DNA of 52,439 nucleotides from Lachnospiraceae bacterium (GCA_910575775.1 CAJTEY010000028.1:1-52439); one strand, 5' to 3'; positions 39,799-49,668 are shown, counted from the first letter of the stretch. Numbers and translations are program-made. The notes: a model not told the origin generated them from the letters alone.

Positions 39799-40416
39799 AT
39801 GAATTTTTTAATTATTGCAAGCACCCTGATCCTGGCCGCAGCCATCGCCATAGCCTCCTCCAAAAGCCAGAAAAGTGCGGCTGCCATGGAACAGGAATAT
39901 TGGAAAAGAGAACGGGCCGCAAACAGCACAAGGCGTAAACCGCTGGACAATCTGGACTATATCAAAGTGCCAATGGAAATCTTTCCCATGGAACTTTTAC
40001 AGGACATCCCAAAAATCGAAGATTACAGGCAGATCATACTTACCTTGAAGGATCAGCCTATTGTCAACTTCACAGGGCTTTCCAATACAGAACTGAAACT
40101 GCGCTACGGAGCGCCCAATATTACCCTGCTGACCACCTATGACCAGAATTACACACTTCTGGCGCGCACCCTGCAGCAGTGGGCCCAGGCACTCTACGAC
40201 AACGGCTTTTCCAGGGAGGCTTGTCAGCTTCTGGAATTTGCTGTATCCACTCATACGGATGTAAGTGCAACTTACCGCCTTCTGTGCCGCATTTATCAGG
40301 AAAATGGCACACCGGAAAAAATCGACGCGCTCTATCCTGTGGCACAGTCACTGACATCCGCCATGCAGAAGCCTATCGTCCGTATGCTGCAAGAATTTGA
40401 TCAATCTTCCGACTAG
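39799..40416 (+). CDS. Membrane-anchored protein of unknown function
   Basis: A 205-residue protein with an N-terminal membrane helix (MNFLIIASTLILAAAIAIAS) and a soluble domain of paired helices (LARTLQQWAQALYDNGFSRE, ACQLLEFAVS, YRLLCRIYQENG) reminiscent of a TPR-like fold. ATG at 39799 has AAAGGA eight bases upstream. The 3' end overlaps the convergent exonuclease gene by 44 bases. I do not recognise a named family. Confidence 0.75.
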   Translation: MNFLIIASTLILAAAIAIASSKSQKSAAAMEQEYWKRERAANSTRRKPLDNLDYIKVPMEIFPMELLQDIPKIEDYRQIILTLKDQPIVNFTGLSNTELKLRYGAPNITLLTTYDQNYTLLARTLQQWAQALYDNGFSREACQLLEFAVSTHTDVSATYRLLCRIYQENGTPEKIDALYPVAQSLTSAMQKPIVRMLQEFDQSSD

Positions 40417-41089
40417 CCTCGCTGCGGGTCAGATTTTCGATCTGATAGTCTACTATCAGTTTATGCCTGTCCATCAGTTTATATAACTGCTCTTTTTGTG
40501 CAGTCGTAAGCGGGGTATCGCGCTTCGCCCGATACAAAAGCGGTTTTGGCAAAAACAAGCTCTTTTCTCCCGCCTCTTCTTCCTTTTCATAAAATTCTTC
40601 TGCAAGTTTCCGATATAAAGCAACCGTGGCACGGGCATCGCCCAATGCCCTATGCGCGCTGTGGGAAATGCCATAGTACCTGCACAGCGCTGTCAGACTG
40701 CGGCTTTCCAGATTCTTTAAATATTTCCGCGCAATTTTTAACGTGTCTATTCCCCGTCTCTCAAAGAGGAGCTTTTCATTCACAGCCGCCTTCTTCAAAA
40801 AGGAAAAATCAAAAAGTACGCTGTGTCCCAGAAGCACATCTTCCCTCAAAAAAGAAAAAAACGACGGTAAAATCTCCCCGATCGGCCTTTCCCCGGCAAG
40901 CTCCTCGTCGTGGATTCCTGTAAGCTCTACAATCCGTTCCGAAAGCTTCTGTCCGGGATTAACAAAGCTTTTCCACTCTTCGATCATCTCGCCCCGCTCT
41001 ACCCTGACCGCACCGATCTCTATGATTTTATCCCGTTTGGGGTCAAGCCCGGTCGTCTCCAGATCGACACACACATAGGAATCTGTCAT
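40373..41089 (-). CDS. DEDDh 3'-5' exonuclease (DnaQ/PolC-type)
   Basis: A 238-residue exonuclease with all three Exo motifs: CVDLETTGLDP (Asp, Glu), LLGHSVLFDFSFLKK (Asp) and SAHRALGDARATVAL (His, Asp). The final 70 residues are an extension unique to stand-alone forms. It could proofread or trim DNA or act on small nucleic acids. GGAGGGG precedes the start. Confidence 0.88.
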   Translation of the reverse strand: MTDSYVCVDLETTGLDPKRDKIIEIGAVRVERGEMIEEWKSFVNPGQKLSERIVELTGIHDEELAGERPIGEILPSFFSFLREDVLLGHSVLFDFSFLKKAAVNEKLLFERRGIDTLKIARKYLKNLESRSLTALCRYYGISHSAHRALGDARATVALYRKLAEEFYEKEEEAGEKSLFLPKPLLYRAKRDTPLTTAQKEQLYKLMDRHKLIVDYQIENLTRSEASRKIDQILAAYGR

Positions 41090-41394
41090 TTCCCCTCCTT
41101 GTCACTCCTCTGCCCGATAAAAGATAACGCGGCAGTATCCTTCAAGTATCCCTGATAAGATCCTATTCTATATAGCATAAATTATATCGACTTTTCCCCG
41201 CCCAGAATTAACGTTTCCCATACTTCTATATCTATGTCTGCTTCCAAAGCCGCACACTACATCTTGTAGTCCGATGGCGATTTAATCATAAAAAGGGGGT
41301 CTTTCCACAAAAATATTCTGCATTGAATATCCTTATTAAAAATTGGAATATTTTTTGGCGCCAGATAAACTACAATAACAAAAAGGGATTACAA
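41090..41394 (+). promoter_or_regulatory. Intergenic region with promoter of the XRE gene at 41395
   Basis: Most of this 305-base gap shows no gene. Near its right end TTGGAA (41343-41348), a 17-bp spacer and TAAACT (41366-41371) form a good plus-strand promoter for the XRE gene. A dyad atattc-tgcatt-gaatat just upstream could be its operator. Confidence 0.5.
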
Positions 41395-41742
41395 ATGAAG
41401 ACAAGGATAAAGGAACTCCGACTGGAAAAAAAACTGACACAGCAAGCTCTTGCTAAAAAACTTGGCATTAATCAAACAAGTCTGAGCAAAATCGAATGTG
41501 GAGCCAGTACCCCTGACGCTCTGCTTTTGGCCGATCTTTCACGTTTCTTTCATGTCACAACAGACTATATTCTATTACTCTCCGAAGAACGTCTGGCAGC
41601 AGATTCCCTATTGGCAGATAATATGAGCAATCTCAAAAAATACCAGCACCTTATCGCCATTTATCAGAAAATGACCCAGAAACAGCAGGGAGACTTTTAC
41701 AATTTCTTATGCAGCATGTTAGGCATGAGCGATGATTTGTAA
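41395..41742 (+). CDS. XRE-family transcriptional regulator
   Basis: A 115-residue protein. Residues 1-65 form an XRE helix-turn-helix (RIKELRLEKKLTQQALAKKL, GINQTSLSKIECGASTPDA), followed by a helical C-terminal part (YQHLIAIYQKMTQKQQGDFY) that may mediate dimer contacts. The start at 41395 has AAGGGA seven bases upstream; the longer frame from 41323 would cover the promoter. It stands alone, and its targets are unknown. Confidence 0.85.
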   Translation: MKTRIKELRLEKKLTQQALAKKLGINQTSLSKIECGASTPDALLLADLSRFFHVTTDYILLLSEERLAADSLLADNMSNLKKYQHLIAIYQKMTQKQQGDFYNFLCSMLGMSDDL

Positions 41743-41894
41743 TACGGAATCTGTCACCCGCAGGTGACGCTTGGCCTTTCAATATATAACTTTTGTCTCA
41801 CACAGCATTTCTAGTCAGATTGTCAGCGCCCTGTAACGCTTAAACCCCTATGCTGTCACATCTGATCTATGCGTTATATAACGCTTCTATGAAA

Positions 41895-41918
41895 AGGCGG
41901 GATTGCAAAATCCCGCCT
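41895..41918 (-). terminator. Bidirectional terminator downstream of galT
   Basis: Perfect ten-base arms aggcgggatt and aatcccgcct with a four-base loop, followed by T-rich sequence on the minus strand. It ends the galKT transcript and may also end the XRE transcript. Confidence 0.8.
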
Positions 41919-41961
41919 CATTTCTTGTCCTGTGTGAGATTTCGCAGCGCCTCTCACATGG

Positions 41962-43455
41962 TCAAAGGATCGAAAGAAATTTGTCAAAGGCCACCTGTCC
42001 CTGCGCATCTCTCTTGTACACGCCAGAATCCTCAAGCACTTCCATAAATACATTGCCGATCTCCTTATGAAGGATATCCATGATATGTTCCCTGTCCACA
42101 TTCGGATAAGCCGGCAGAAATTCTTCCACCCAGTCGGCATGTTTCGCAAGTTCCTCGTCCTTGCGGATATCCGCGCCTGACACAATCGCCTCGGCGAGAC
42201 GCTCCATCTCCCCTTTTAGTCTGGCCGGCAGCACCGCCAGTCCCATAACCTCAATCAGGCCAATATTTTCTTTCTTGATATGATGCAGCCTGGCATGGGG
42301 GTGATACACGCCCAGCGGATGTTCCTCTGTCGTAATGTTGTTACGCAGTACCAGATCCAGTTCAAATTTATCGTCCCGCTTTCTTGCAATCGGCGTGATC
42401 GTATTGTGCGGCTCGCCTTCCGTCTCGGCAAATATAAACGCCTCCTCGTCAGTGTACCCCCGCCATTTCTCCAGAATCAAGTCCGCAAGAGCCACCAGCC
42501 TGTCTGAATCCTCATGGGAAATGCGGATCACGGACATCGGCCAGTTCACCACGCCTGCCTCCACATCCATAAAGCCCTGCACCGTAAAAATACGCTCCAC
42601 CGGCGCTTTCGCCATCGCAAACTCATAATGTCCGCCCTGAAAATGGTCATGGCTTAAAATGGAACCGCCCACAATCGGCAGATCCGCGTTGGAACCCACA
42701 AAATAATGCGGAAACTGTTTCACAAAATCAAACAGCTTACAGAACGTGTCGTGTTCGATCTTCATGGGAATATGCTGTGAATTGAACACGATACAATGCT
42801 CGTTGTAATACACATACGGCGAATACTGAAAGCCCCATTCGCTGCCGTTGATGGTAACGGGAATGATCCTGTGGTTCTGTCTCGCGGGATGGTTCACCCG
42901 CCCCGCGTAACCCTCGTTCTCCCGGCAAAGAAGGCACTTCGGGTAACCGCTCTGCTTCGCGCTTTTCGCTGCCGCAATCGCCTTCGGATCCTTCTCCGGC
43001 TTGGAGAGGTTGATCGTGATATCCAGATCGCCATATTTCGTAGATGAAATCCATTTCTGGTCTTTCTCAATGCGGTAACGTCTGATGTAATCCGTATCCC
43101 GGCTCAGTTTATAAAAGTAATCTGTCGCTTCCGCCGGGTCTTTGTCATACTTTTCGCGGAATGTCCTGATCACATCACTGGGCCTCGGTGTCAGTAATCC
43201 CATGATCTTCGTGTCAAAAAGATCCCGGTATACAATGCTGTCCTCTATCATTCCTTTTTCACTGGCATAGTCCAGCATCTCTTTCAGGACTGCCTCCAGC
43301 TCCTCCACAGTCATTGCAGCATCGCCGTCTTCCCCCGGTTCATCCAGTTCAAAAAGCTCCAGCAGACGGTTGACCGTATATATCTCATCCTCTTTCTCAA
43401 TCAGCCCGGTAAGCAGGCCATACTTCACAAGTTTTCTGATATTTTGCCGAATCAT
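41962..43455 (-). CDS. galT: UDP-glucose--hexose-1-phosphate uridylyltransferase, class II
   Basis: A 497-residue galactose-1-phosphate uridylyltransferase of the long Firmicute class (GalT2), converting Gal-1-P and UDP-glucose to UDP-galactose and Glc-1-P in the Leloir pathway. Visible motifs are LTPRPSDVIRTF, PKCLLCRENEGYAGR, GGSILSHDHFQGGHYEFAM (the His region of the active site) and HPHARLHHIKKENIGLIE. Length fits class II (about 490). It follows galK by 13 bases, with GGGGAGG before its start. Confidence 0.93.
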   Translation of the reverse strand: MIRQNIRKLVKYGLLTGLIEKEDEIYTVNRLLELFELDEPGEDGDAAMTVEELEAVLKEMLDYASEKGMIEDSIVYRDLFDTKIMGLLTPRPSDVIRTFREKYDKDPAEATDYFYKLSRDTDYIRRYRIEKDQKWISSTKYGDLDITINLSKPEKDPKAIAAAKSAKQSGYPKCLLCRENEGYAGRVNHPARQNHRIIPVTINGSEWGFQYSPYVYYNEHCIVFNSQHIPMKIEHDTFCKLFDFVKQFPHYFVGSNADLPIVGGSILSHDHFQGGHYEFAMAKAPVERIFTVQGFMDVEAGVVNWPMSVIRISHEDSDRLVALADLILEKWRGYTDEEAFIFAETEGEPHNTITPIARKRDDKFELDLVLRNNITTEEHPLGVYHPHARLHHIKKENIGLIEVMGLAVLPARLKGEMERLAEAIVSGADIRKDEELAKHADWVEEFLPAYPNVDREHIMDILHKEIGNVFMEVLEDSGVYKRDAQGQVAFDKFLSIL

Positions 43456-43468
43456 TTTTCAACCTCCC

Positions 43469-44632
43469 CTAGAGTTTAGACGGTCCGTCTCCAATCTCAA
43501 CCACATAGAAATCCGCCTTCTTACCGACACGCTCCATATAAGCCGCGCCCACCTTTTCCTTGAAGGCCTCCACAGCCTCATCCTTCACGATGCTCACTGT
43601 ACAGCCTCCAAAACCGCCGCCTGTAATGCGGGAACCGATCACACCGTCCACCTTCCAGGCCTCCTCTACAAGCACGTCAATCTCATCGCAGGAAACCTCA
43701 TAGTCATCGCGCAGGGAAACGTGGGAGGCATTCATCAGCTCGCCAAAAGCCTTCAGATCGTTGTTCTTCAGAGCCTCCACCGCACGGATTGTCCGGCGGT
43801 TCTCATATACCGCATGTTTTGCACGTTTCGCGCAAACCGCATCGGCAATGGCGGACTTATTCGCCTCAAATTCCTCCTCCGTCAGATCGCCGAGTGTCTC
43901 TATCTTTATCACCTTTTGTAAATCAGCCAGCGCCTGCTCGCTCTCTTTTCTTCTCGTATTGTAGCCGGAGTTTACAAGGGAGTGCTTCACATTGCTGTTG
44001 GTGACGATAATCTTTGCACCTTCCAGCACAAGGGGCGCATACTGATAGGACAGATCCGACGTATCCAGGAAGATCGCATTGTCCTTCTTTCCCATTGCAG
44101 AGGCAAACTGATCCATAATCCCACAGTTCATGCCGTTAAAATTGTTTTCCGAATACTGACCGATCAGGGCCAGATCCACATTGGTCACATCAAATCCAAA
44201 CAGATCCCGAAGATAAAAACCTGTCAGCACTTCCAAAGATGCGGAAGATGACAAGCCGGAACCACCCGGAATATCCCCGTATAACACAATATCCAGACCA
44301 CAGTCCATCTTCATGCCCCGTTCAGCGAAAGCCCATATAACTCCCTTCGGGTAATTCGTCCAGCCCGCCGCATCGGAAGGCTTCAAATCATCCAGACTGC
44401 TCTCCACCACACCCATTTTTTCAAAATTCATCGAATAAAACCGCAGTTTCCTGTCAGCTCTCTTTTTCACTGCCGCGTATGTGCCGATTGTCAGCGCACA
44501 AGGAAACACATGCCCCCCGTTATAGTCCGTGTGCTCGCCGATCATGTTCACCCGGCCCGGCGCAAAGTACACGCCCGCCCCTTCAGTGGCCCCGTAAAGC
44601 TCCTCAAACTTCTTTAAAACCTTTTCTTTCAT
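43469..44632 (-). CDS. galK: Galactokinase
   Basis: A 387-residue GHMP-family kinase that phosphorylates galactose at C1. Galactokinase signature PGRVNMIGEHTDYNGG is at the N terminus, the ATP-binding GGSGLSSSASLEV near residue 130, and RITGGGFGGCTVSIV near the C terminus. ATG at 44632 is preferred (GGAGAGAGGG just upstream) over 44656. First gene of the galKT unit. Confidence 0.93.
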   Translation of the reverse strand: MKEKVLKKFEELYGATEGAGVYFAPGRVNMIGEHTDYNGGHVFPCALTIGTYAAVKKRADRKLRFYSMNFEKMGVVESSLDDLKPSDAAGWTNYPKGVIWAFAERGMKMDCGLDIVLYGDIPGGSGLSSSASLEVLTGFYLRDLFGFDVTNVDLALIGQYSENNFNGMNCGIMDQFASAMGKKDNAIFLDTSDLSYQYAPLVLEGAKIIVTNSNVKHSLVNSGYNTRRKESEQALADLQKVIKIETLGDLTEEEFEANKSAIADAVCAKRAKHAVYENRRTIRAVEALKNNDLKAFGELMNASHVSLRDDYEVSCDEIDVLVEEAWKVDGVIGSRITGGGFGGCTVSIVKDEAVEAFKEKVGAAYMERVGKKADFYVVEIGDGPSKL

Positions 44633-44699
44633 ACCCTCTCTCCTTCCCTTTTTCACAGCCCTTTACTCGCAAGCCATACAGAAAATGCCATATTTTTAA

Positions 44700-44771
44700 G
44701 TGAGATTTAGTACTTCTTGGCGTCCCGTCCTATGGCGGAACGTCTTTAGAAGTACTTCTCACTCTATTATA
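44700..44771 (-). promoter_or_regulatory. galKT promoter -10 box and leader hairpin
   Basis: On the minus strand a perfect TATAAT (44771-44766) lies about 130 bases before galK; no good -35 box is seen at the right distance, as for an activator-dependent promoter. Just downstream, gtgaga and tctcac flank agtacttct and agaagtact, giving about 15 paired bases with a long loop in the leader RNA. The AraC gene lies immediately upstream and is the likely regulator. Confidence 0.5.
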
Positions 44772-44824
44772 GCAAAAAAGGACCATCCTTACATAGTCCT
44801 TTGTTACTGAAACCTGTCAAAATG

Positions 44825-45730
44825 TTACATGTGATTCAGACTGTTGATCTGGCCGATAAACTCTTCCACCTGCCGCAAATACTCTCTGTTGCGCCTGGTT
44901 TCCCCTTTCTGCATCTCCTTCCTGAAGCTGGTGGGGGACATCTGCTTCATCTGCCGGAATGCTTTCGTAAATACCAGCGGATCGTGATAACCGCAGGATA
45001 AGGCGATGCTCTCAATGGGCAGTGAAGTAAGCTGCAGAAGCTCCGCTGCCTTCGTGATACGAAACGTGGTCAGAAACTGCTGGGGCGACATCCCCATAGA
45101 ATTTTGAAACAGAGTGTAGAGATAGCTCCTGTTGATGCATACATAATCCGCCACATCCGTCACTTTGATGGGATTGCAGTAATTATTCTGGATAAATGAT
45201 ACGGCTTTCCGAACATAAACATTTGCCCTGTCGTCTTCTCCCCGCTTTTCCACCCTGCTGCCCTCGGCTATGACAGACAGAAAAATCCCAAGCTGCCCGT
45301 TCCTGCGCAGATCGTGGGAAAGACCATAAGTATTATGCTCCATCATATCCTTCACAATTCGGTAAAGCTCCTCCGAAGCTTCGGATTTAAAAATCGGCTG
45401 CCGTACCGACAGACCGATATTCCCCACATACTCCGCCGCCTGCGTACCGCTGAAGCCGACCCACACATACGTCCACGGCTCCTCCTCATCAGACTGGTAA
45501 AATGCCAGCTCATCGGGCATAATCAGAAATCCGTATCCCGCCTCCAACAGATACTCTTCCCCGCCAATTGTAAATTTCCCTTTGCCGCTTAAAATATAAT
45601 GGATCAGATAATGAGGTTTTAAGGCCGGTCCAAAACTGTGCATCGGTTCCGTCCGCGACAAACCGCAACAATTCATATACAGACTGCCTGTCTGCTCCCC
45701 CGCAAATTCCAGTTTGTATGCTTTTTCCAT
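44825..45730 (-). CDS. AraC-family transcriptional regulator
   Basis: A 301-residue regulator with an N-terminal cupin-type sensing domain (HYLIHYILSGKGKFTIGGEE, YGFLIMPDELAFYQSDEEEP) and a C-terminal pair of helix-turn-helices (VTDVADYVCINRSYLYTLFQ, GYHDPLVFTKAFRQMKQMSP). Upstream of galKT on the same strand, so it probably controls sugar use there; the ligand could be a galactoside, by context only. It has its own leader gap of 190 bases to galK. Confidence 0.88.
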   Translation of the reverse strand: MEKAYKLEFAGEQTGSLYMNCCGLSRTEPMHSFGPALKPHYLIHYILSGKGKFTIGGEEYLLEAGYGFLIMPDELAFYQSDEEEPWTYVWVGFSGTQAAEYVGNIGLSVRQPIFKSEASEELYRIVKDMMEHNTYGLSHDLRRNGQLGIFLSVIAEGSRVEKRGEDDRANVYVRKAVSFIQNNYCNPIKVTDVADYVCINRSYLYTLFQNSMGMSPQQFLTTFRITKAAELLQLTSLPIESIALSCGYHDPLVFTKAFRQMKQMSPTSFRKEMQKGETRRNREYLRQVEEFIGQINSLNHM

Positions 45731-45837
45731 TTCTCTTCTTCCCTGCCGCCGCGCTATATTGCCGTGCGCGTTTCCATGTAGTCAATAATGCCGTCAATTC
45801 GATCATAACACACCGGGAAAACGTCTGTCAAAGAAAA

Positions 45838-46851
45838 TCATTCCGCTTCCTCCGTTTTTTCCGGCTTATAGCGCTCCACATCCGCCAGCAGCTTTTCCCA
45901 TGCATCCTCGTGCTCTACATAATAGAGCGGGCACTTTTTGCCGCCGCAGTCATAATGCCGCAGAATATCGTCTGCAGACAGATGATATTCCTGTTTCAGC
46001 CATGCCAGTGTATGTATCAGTGTGTCATAGGTTTCCTGTGTAAACATCCCGTCCTCATCCAGGTAGCAGCATTCTATGGAAACGGAATCCTCGTTTCTGG
46101 TAGCTACCGCATAGGCCTGCTCTTCCAGAGGAATGCACTGGATCAGTTCTCCCTCATAACCGATAATAAAATGTGCACTTGCGGACCGCTCTTTTGTCTC
46201 TGCAAGGTTGGCAAAATAACTGCGGTTCTGTGCCGCAGAGGTTCCCGGATTTGCGGTATAGTGCACAAAAACGCTTTTAATCTTTTTCAGCTCCGTACCG
46301 GGCCTGGAAAAATCGTTTGGTTCCAGATAATCCACGGTAATCGGCGGCGGCTGGATGCGGTTCTCCTCTATTTTTTCGGAAACAACCTCCACGATGCCCC
46401 TGCCTTTTCCCTCTTTTGTATCGTGCATCATGCGGTAAACCGCCCCCGTTGTCTGATAAATCAAAATCAGGCACACTCCAATGACAAAAAAAACGGAAAG
46501 ACGGTAAAGATTAAGTCTGCGCTTTCTTGCCTTACGCCGTCTTGCGGAACTGATCGGACGCGGATTATCCTCTCCCCGGCGCTGGGTACGCAGGTTTGCG
46601 CAAGCGCGCCTCTGCCCGTAACGAACCTGTTCCTGATCTGCAAGGCGCATCATGCGGGAGCTGCCGGGTTGTCTGGATATTTCCCACAGTTCCAGATTTT
46701 CCAGACCCCCGCTGTTTTTGCTACGCTGTCTTACCCGCTCTCCACCGCCGCCTCTTCTCCTCTGTGCGCTGTTTCCCGTTCTGCTCCGTGAGCTGCTGCC
46801 CGATATGACGCTTATACTGTCTCTTGTCCTGCTCCGTTGTGCCTGCCCCAT
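45838..46851 (-). CDS. Membrane-anchored N-acetylmuramoyl-L-alanine amidase
   Basis: A 337-residue protein with a very basic cytoplasmic N terminus of about 115 residues, one membrane helix (LNLYRLSVFFVIGVCLILIY) and an extracytoplasmic amidase-2 domain. Zinc ligands and catalytic residues are visible in SVFVHYTANPG, ASAHFIIGYEGELIQCIP and ILRHYDCGGKKCP. It should cut the bond between muramic acid and L-alanine in peptidoglycan. GAGGGGG precedes the start. Confidence 0.87.
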   Translation of the reverse strand: MGQAQRSRTRDSISVISGSSSRSRTGNSAQRRRGGGGERVRQRSKNSGGLENLELWEISRQPGSSRMMRLADQEQVRYGQRRACANLRTQRRGEDNPRPISSARRRKARKRRLNLYRLSVFFVIGVCLILIYQTTGAVYRMMHDTKEGKGRGIVEVVSEKIEENRIQPPPITVDYLEPNDFSRPGTELKKIKSVFVHYTANPGTSAAQNRSYFANLAETKERSASAHFIIGYEGELIQCIPLEEQAYAVATRNEDSVSIECCYLDEDGMFTQETYDTLIHTLAWLKQEYHLSADDILRHYDCGGKKCPLYYVEHEDAWEKLLADVERYKPEKTEEAE

Positions 46852-47000
46852 GATGTTCCCCCTCTTTTGTACTGTTACACATAATTGTAGTATGTTAATC
46901 TTTAAATTTTCTCTAAAATAAATAAAGATTTTCCTACCTTTATATATTAGAGAGGGGAACTTAAGAAAAAGGTTACATAATTCTTAATAATTTTTTATTT

Positions 47001-49220
47001 TTATCCGGCATCCGTCTGTAAAAGGTATGTCTCCACCGCCGTCTGCAGTTCAGCTAATCCGTCACGGAAAATCTGATCGTCCTCGTAATCTGCCTTTTCC
47101 AGCATCGGAAGATCCTTTTCCAATTCCTCCCGGCGATAAATCATCATATCCGATCCTCCCCCGGAAGGATACTTGACTTCCACGGCAATCTGCTCCAAAT
47201 TCCCAATGGCATAAAACAACATAGCCGCATTAAAATACAGCATATCCTGATCGTCTTTTGTGAAATGGTCCATGCACATTTTATAATCGAAACGCAGGGC
47301 GTAGGGGCTTTCCAGCGTCTGCAAGGAAAACCCGGCTTCCCGGTTCAGTGTTGGCGGCAGGGGCAGGGCCTCCAGCAGTGCGCCCACCTTGGAGTGATCC
47401 CCGACGTAGGGCGTCCGATTCGCCGCCAGACTGTCAAACAGGGCGTCCCGGTTCTCCCGGTTCAAGCTTAAAACAATCACCTGATATACCACTGTTTTTA
47501 ATTCTTCGTCAATATACGCCATTTCTTCCTGATATTTATCCCGCACCTTTCCGTCAAAGTCCGCCTTGACGTAAACATAGCACCCCGAGTACAGCTCATC
47601 CACATTGACTTCGTCCGGCTCGTAAGTTGTCTCTACAATCTGCTCATTTGGCAGGTAATCTGTTTTGCCCTCATACACCTCCTGCACTTCCTCTGTGCGA
47701 TAACCGCTGTCATCTATCATATAGGTGGTATCGTCGTTCGTGTCTGTGCCCGGCACACCTGCCGTCTCCCCGGCTGTCCCCGCCTCATCCATCCCGGGCT
47801 GATAGTCTGTGGCCGCTTCCTTTGCAGGCGTATAAGTATGCTCTGTTCTCGACAGCGGTTCTCCCAGATAGGCTCTGAGCAGATAATTATAGCCGTAATC
47901 CCCGATCGGCGTAACTTCCCGCCCTTCATCGACCAGTCCCAGCGCATCCTTGAGCGGCATTCTGGCAAATCTGCCCACCTCCTCCTGCGCCGCAAGATGA
48001 TAAATGACAGCCTCGTCACTTTCTTTTTCTACCACACAGCCACTTATGCCGCCGATGCTTGCAGGCAGCGGTATCTGCATATCCCCGCCCGTGACCAGAA
48101 GACCTTCCTGCGCATCCACCACTGTCCCATGAAACTGCGTATCCCTGGTAAAGACAAAGAGACACACAACCGCAATCAGAAACAGCACGCCGGCCGCCGC
48201 TGCATAGAAAACCTTCGGTTTCTCTGCGATAAAACGTATCCGCTCTTTCACGCTCTTTCCACTGCCGGTCATGGTTGTCGCCGTGCACACCAAATCAGAC
48301 ATATGCCCCTTTTGGGTAATAATGGACAGCAGTGTCTCCCCGTATGGAACCCGTTCCTTCTCACCAAGCGCCGCCAGCGCTCCCTCATCGCAGGCCAGCT
48401 CGCAATCCCATTTGGAACAGACCGCAGCGGCCCATACCAATGGATGAAACCAGTATACCGTTACCAATACGCCCCGGAGAACCGCCCAAAGGCTGTCCCC
48501 ATGCTTCTTATGAACAAGCTCATGGACAATGACATGGCGCAGTTTGTCCGTATCACCGATCACATCTGCCGTCAGATAAACCGCTTCGCACCCAGGGAAT
48601 CCGTACAGACAGGGAGAAGAAATGCCTTCCACCGCATAAAAAGCGGGCATACGTCCCTTCTTTCTAAAAAGGCCGCTGTTCTTTTCTCCGAAAACTGCTG
48701 TTTTCACTTCTTCAGGCAGATCAAAAGGCTTTCGGCGCTTCTTTAACCGATGGCTGAATACCACATTGGTAATTATGATCCACGCGCCTATGATAAACCC
48801 GCCAATCCCCCAGAAAAACAAGAGCACATCCAATCTGGAAAAGCCCAGCTTTCCCGCCATAAACACGGATGTCGGCCCGTCTTTTGGCATCGCTTCCAGC
48901 GTTTCCCTGATCTCATCCGTGGTAAACAGACGAAACAGGATACTGCGCGAATTCACCGTCATCTGGATGGGTTCCTCCAGCCGAATCGTCTCTTCCAGCC
49001 GCTCTCCGATACCGCTTTCATCTTCCCCCACCAGATCCATCAGACGGAAATCGGAAAACGATCCCAAATCAAATTCTGCCGAAACCGGAATCACCAGCCG
49101 GAGCGCTGCCAGAAGCCAGAGCGCATACTGCATCCTGCTGCCGATTTTTCTGCGGAAAATCCGCCGGATCAACAAAATACACAGTATCAGAACGGTTGCC
49201 GTTATCAATATCTCTCTCAT
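47001..49220 (-). CDS. M56 (BlaR1/MecR1-like) membrane metalloprotease sensor with DUF4825-like domain
   Basis: About 739 residues. The N-terminal half is a membrane-embedded M56 peptidase with HVIVHELVHKKHGD (HExxH) near residue 230 and a downstream CELACDEGAL glutamate. After a further helix near 345 comes an outer domain with a negatively charged linker and a DUF4825-like part (LAANRTPYVGDHSKVGALLE). It lacks a penicillin-binding sensor domain, so a beta-lactam signal is not indicated. Paired with the BlaI-like repressor upstream, which it would cleave or cause to be cleaved. Of two adjacent ATGs, 49220 has the better spacing to GGAGG. Confidence 0.85.
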   Translation of the reverse strand: MREILITATVLILCILLIRRIFRRKIGSRMQYALWLLAALRLVIPVSAEFDLGSFSDFRLMDLVGEDESGIGERLEETIRLEEPIQMTVNSRSILFRLFTTDEIRETLEAMPKDGPTSVFMAGKLGFSRLDVLLFFWGIGGFIIGAWIIITNVVFSHRLKKRRKPFDLPEEVKTAVFGEKNSGLFRKKGRMPAFYAVEGISSPCLYGFPGCEAVYLTADVIGDTDKLRHVIVHELVHKKHGDSLWAVLRGVLVTVYWFHPLVWAAAVCSKWDCELACDEGALAALGEKERVPYGETLLSIITQKGHMSDLVCTATTMTGSGKSVKERIRFIAEKPKVFYAAAAGVLFLIAVVCLFVFTRDTQFHGTVVDAQEGLLVTGGDMQIPLPASIGGISGCVVEKESDEAVIYHLAAQEEVGRFARMPLKDALGLVDEGREVTPIGDYGYNYLLRAYLGEPLSRTEHTYTPAKEAATDYQPGMDEAGTAGETAGVPGTDTNDDTTYMIDDSGYRTEEVQEVYEGKTDYLPNEQIVETTYEPDEVNVDELYSGCYVYVKADFDGKVRDKYQEEMAYIDEELKTVVYQVIVLSLNRENRDALFDSLAANRTPYVGDHSKVGALLEALPLPPTLNREAGFSLQTLESPYALRFDYKMCMDHFTKDDQDMLYFNAAMLFYAIGNLEQIAVEVKYPSGGGSDMMIYRREELEKDLPMLEKADYEDDQIFRDGLAELQTAVETYLLQTDAG

Positions 49221-49263
49221 CATTGCCCTCCATGATTGCGAAATGTCCATCCACACATATAAA

Positions 49264-49668
49264 TTACCGTTCCTTCTCTTCTCCCTGCGGACTATTTCCC
49301 GTCCTTTTTTTCTTTGCCTGTTCCAGAATGCCGTACAATTCCTGTATTTCCTCCTCAGACAACGCCTGATCCTCCACCATAGCGTTGACCATCATTCCCA
49401 GACTGCCCCTGTAAACCTTCTGCAAAAATCCCCGGGTCTCCCGCATGGACACTTCCTCCCTCGTCACAAGCGGATAAAATATTTTTGCCCGTCCGCCTTC
49501 CCTGTGGGAAACCGCGCCCTTTTTTTCCATGCGGGAGAGCATGGTAATCACAATATGCTTATCCCATCCCGTGTCCCTGCCCAGCTGGTTTTTAAGCTCT
49601 GTGATCGTGCTCTCCCGCTCCCAGAGCTGATTCATAATTTTCCATTCCCCATCCGATAAACTGACCAC
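49264..49668 (-). CDS. BlaI/MecI/CopY-family repressor
   Basis: A 134-residue repressor beginning (GTG) VVSLSDGEWKIMNQLW, with the winged helix ITELKNQLGRDTGWDKHIVITMLSRMEKKG given here only by its ends, and a C-terminal helical dimer domain. The ORF continues open to 49830, but AAGGAG six bases before the GTG and the normal family start decide for 49668. It precedes the M56 sensor by about 43 bases and has a palindromic operator upstream. Confidence 0.87.
   Translation of the reverse strand: MVSLSDGEWKIMNQLWERESTITELKNQLGRDTGWDKHIVITMLSRMEKKGAVSHREGGRAKIFYPLVTREEVSMRETRGFLQKVYRGSLGMMVNAMVEDQALSEEEIQELYGILEQAKKKRTGNSPQGEEKER

Noticed and set aside
47001..49220. Beta-lactam resistance sensor BlaR1
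   Set aside because: The C-terminal penicillin-binding domain is absent, and no beta-lactamase gene is nearby.
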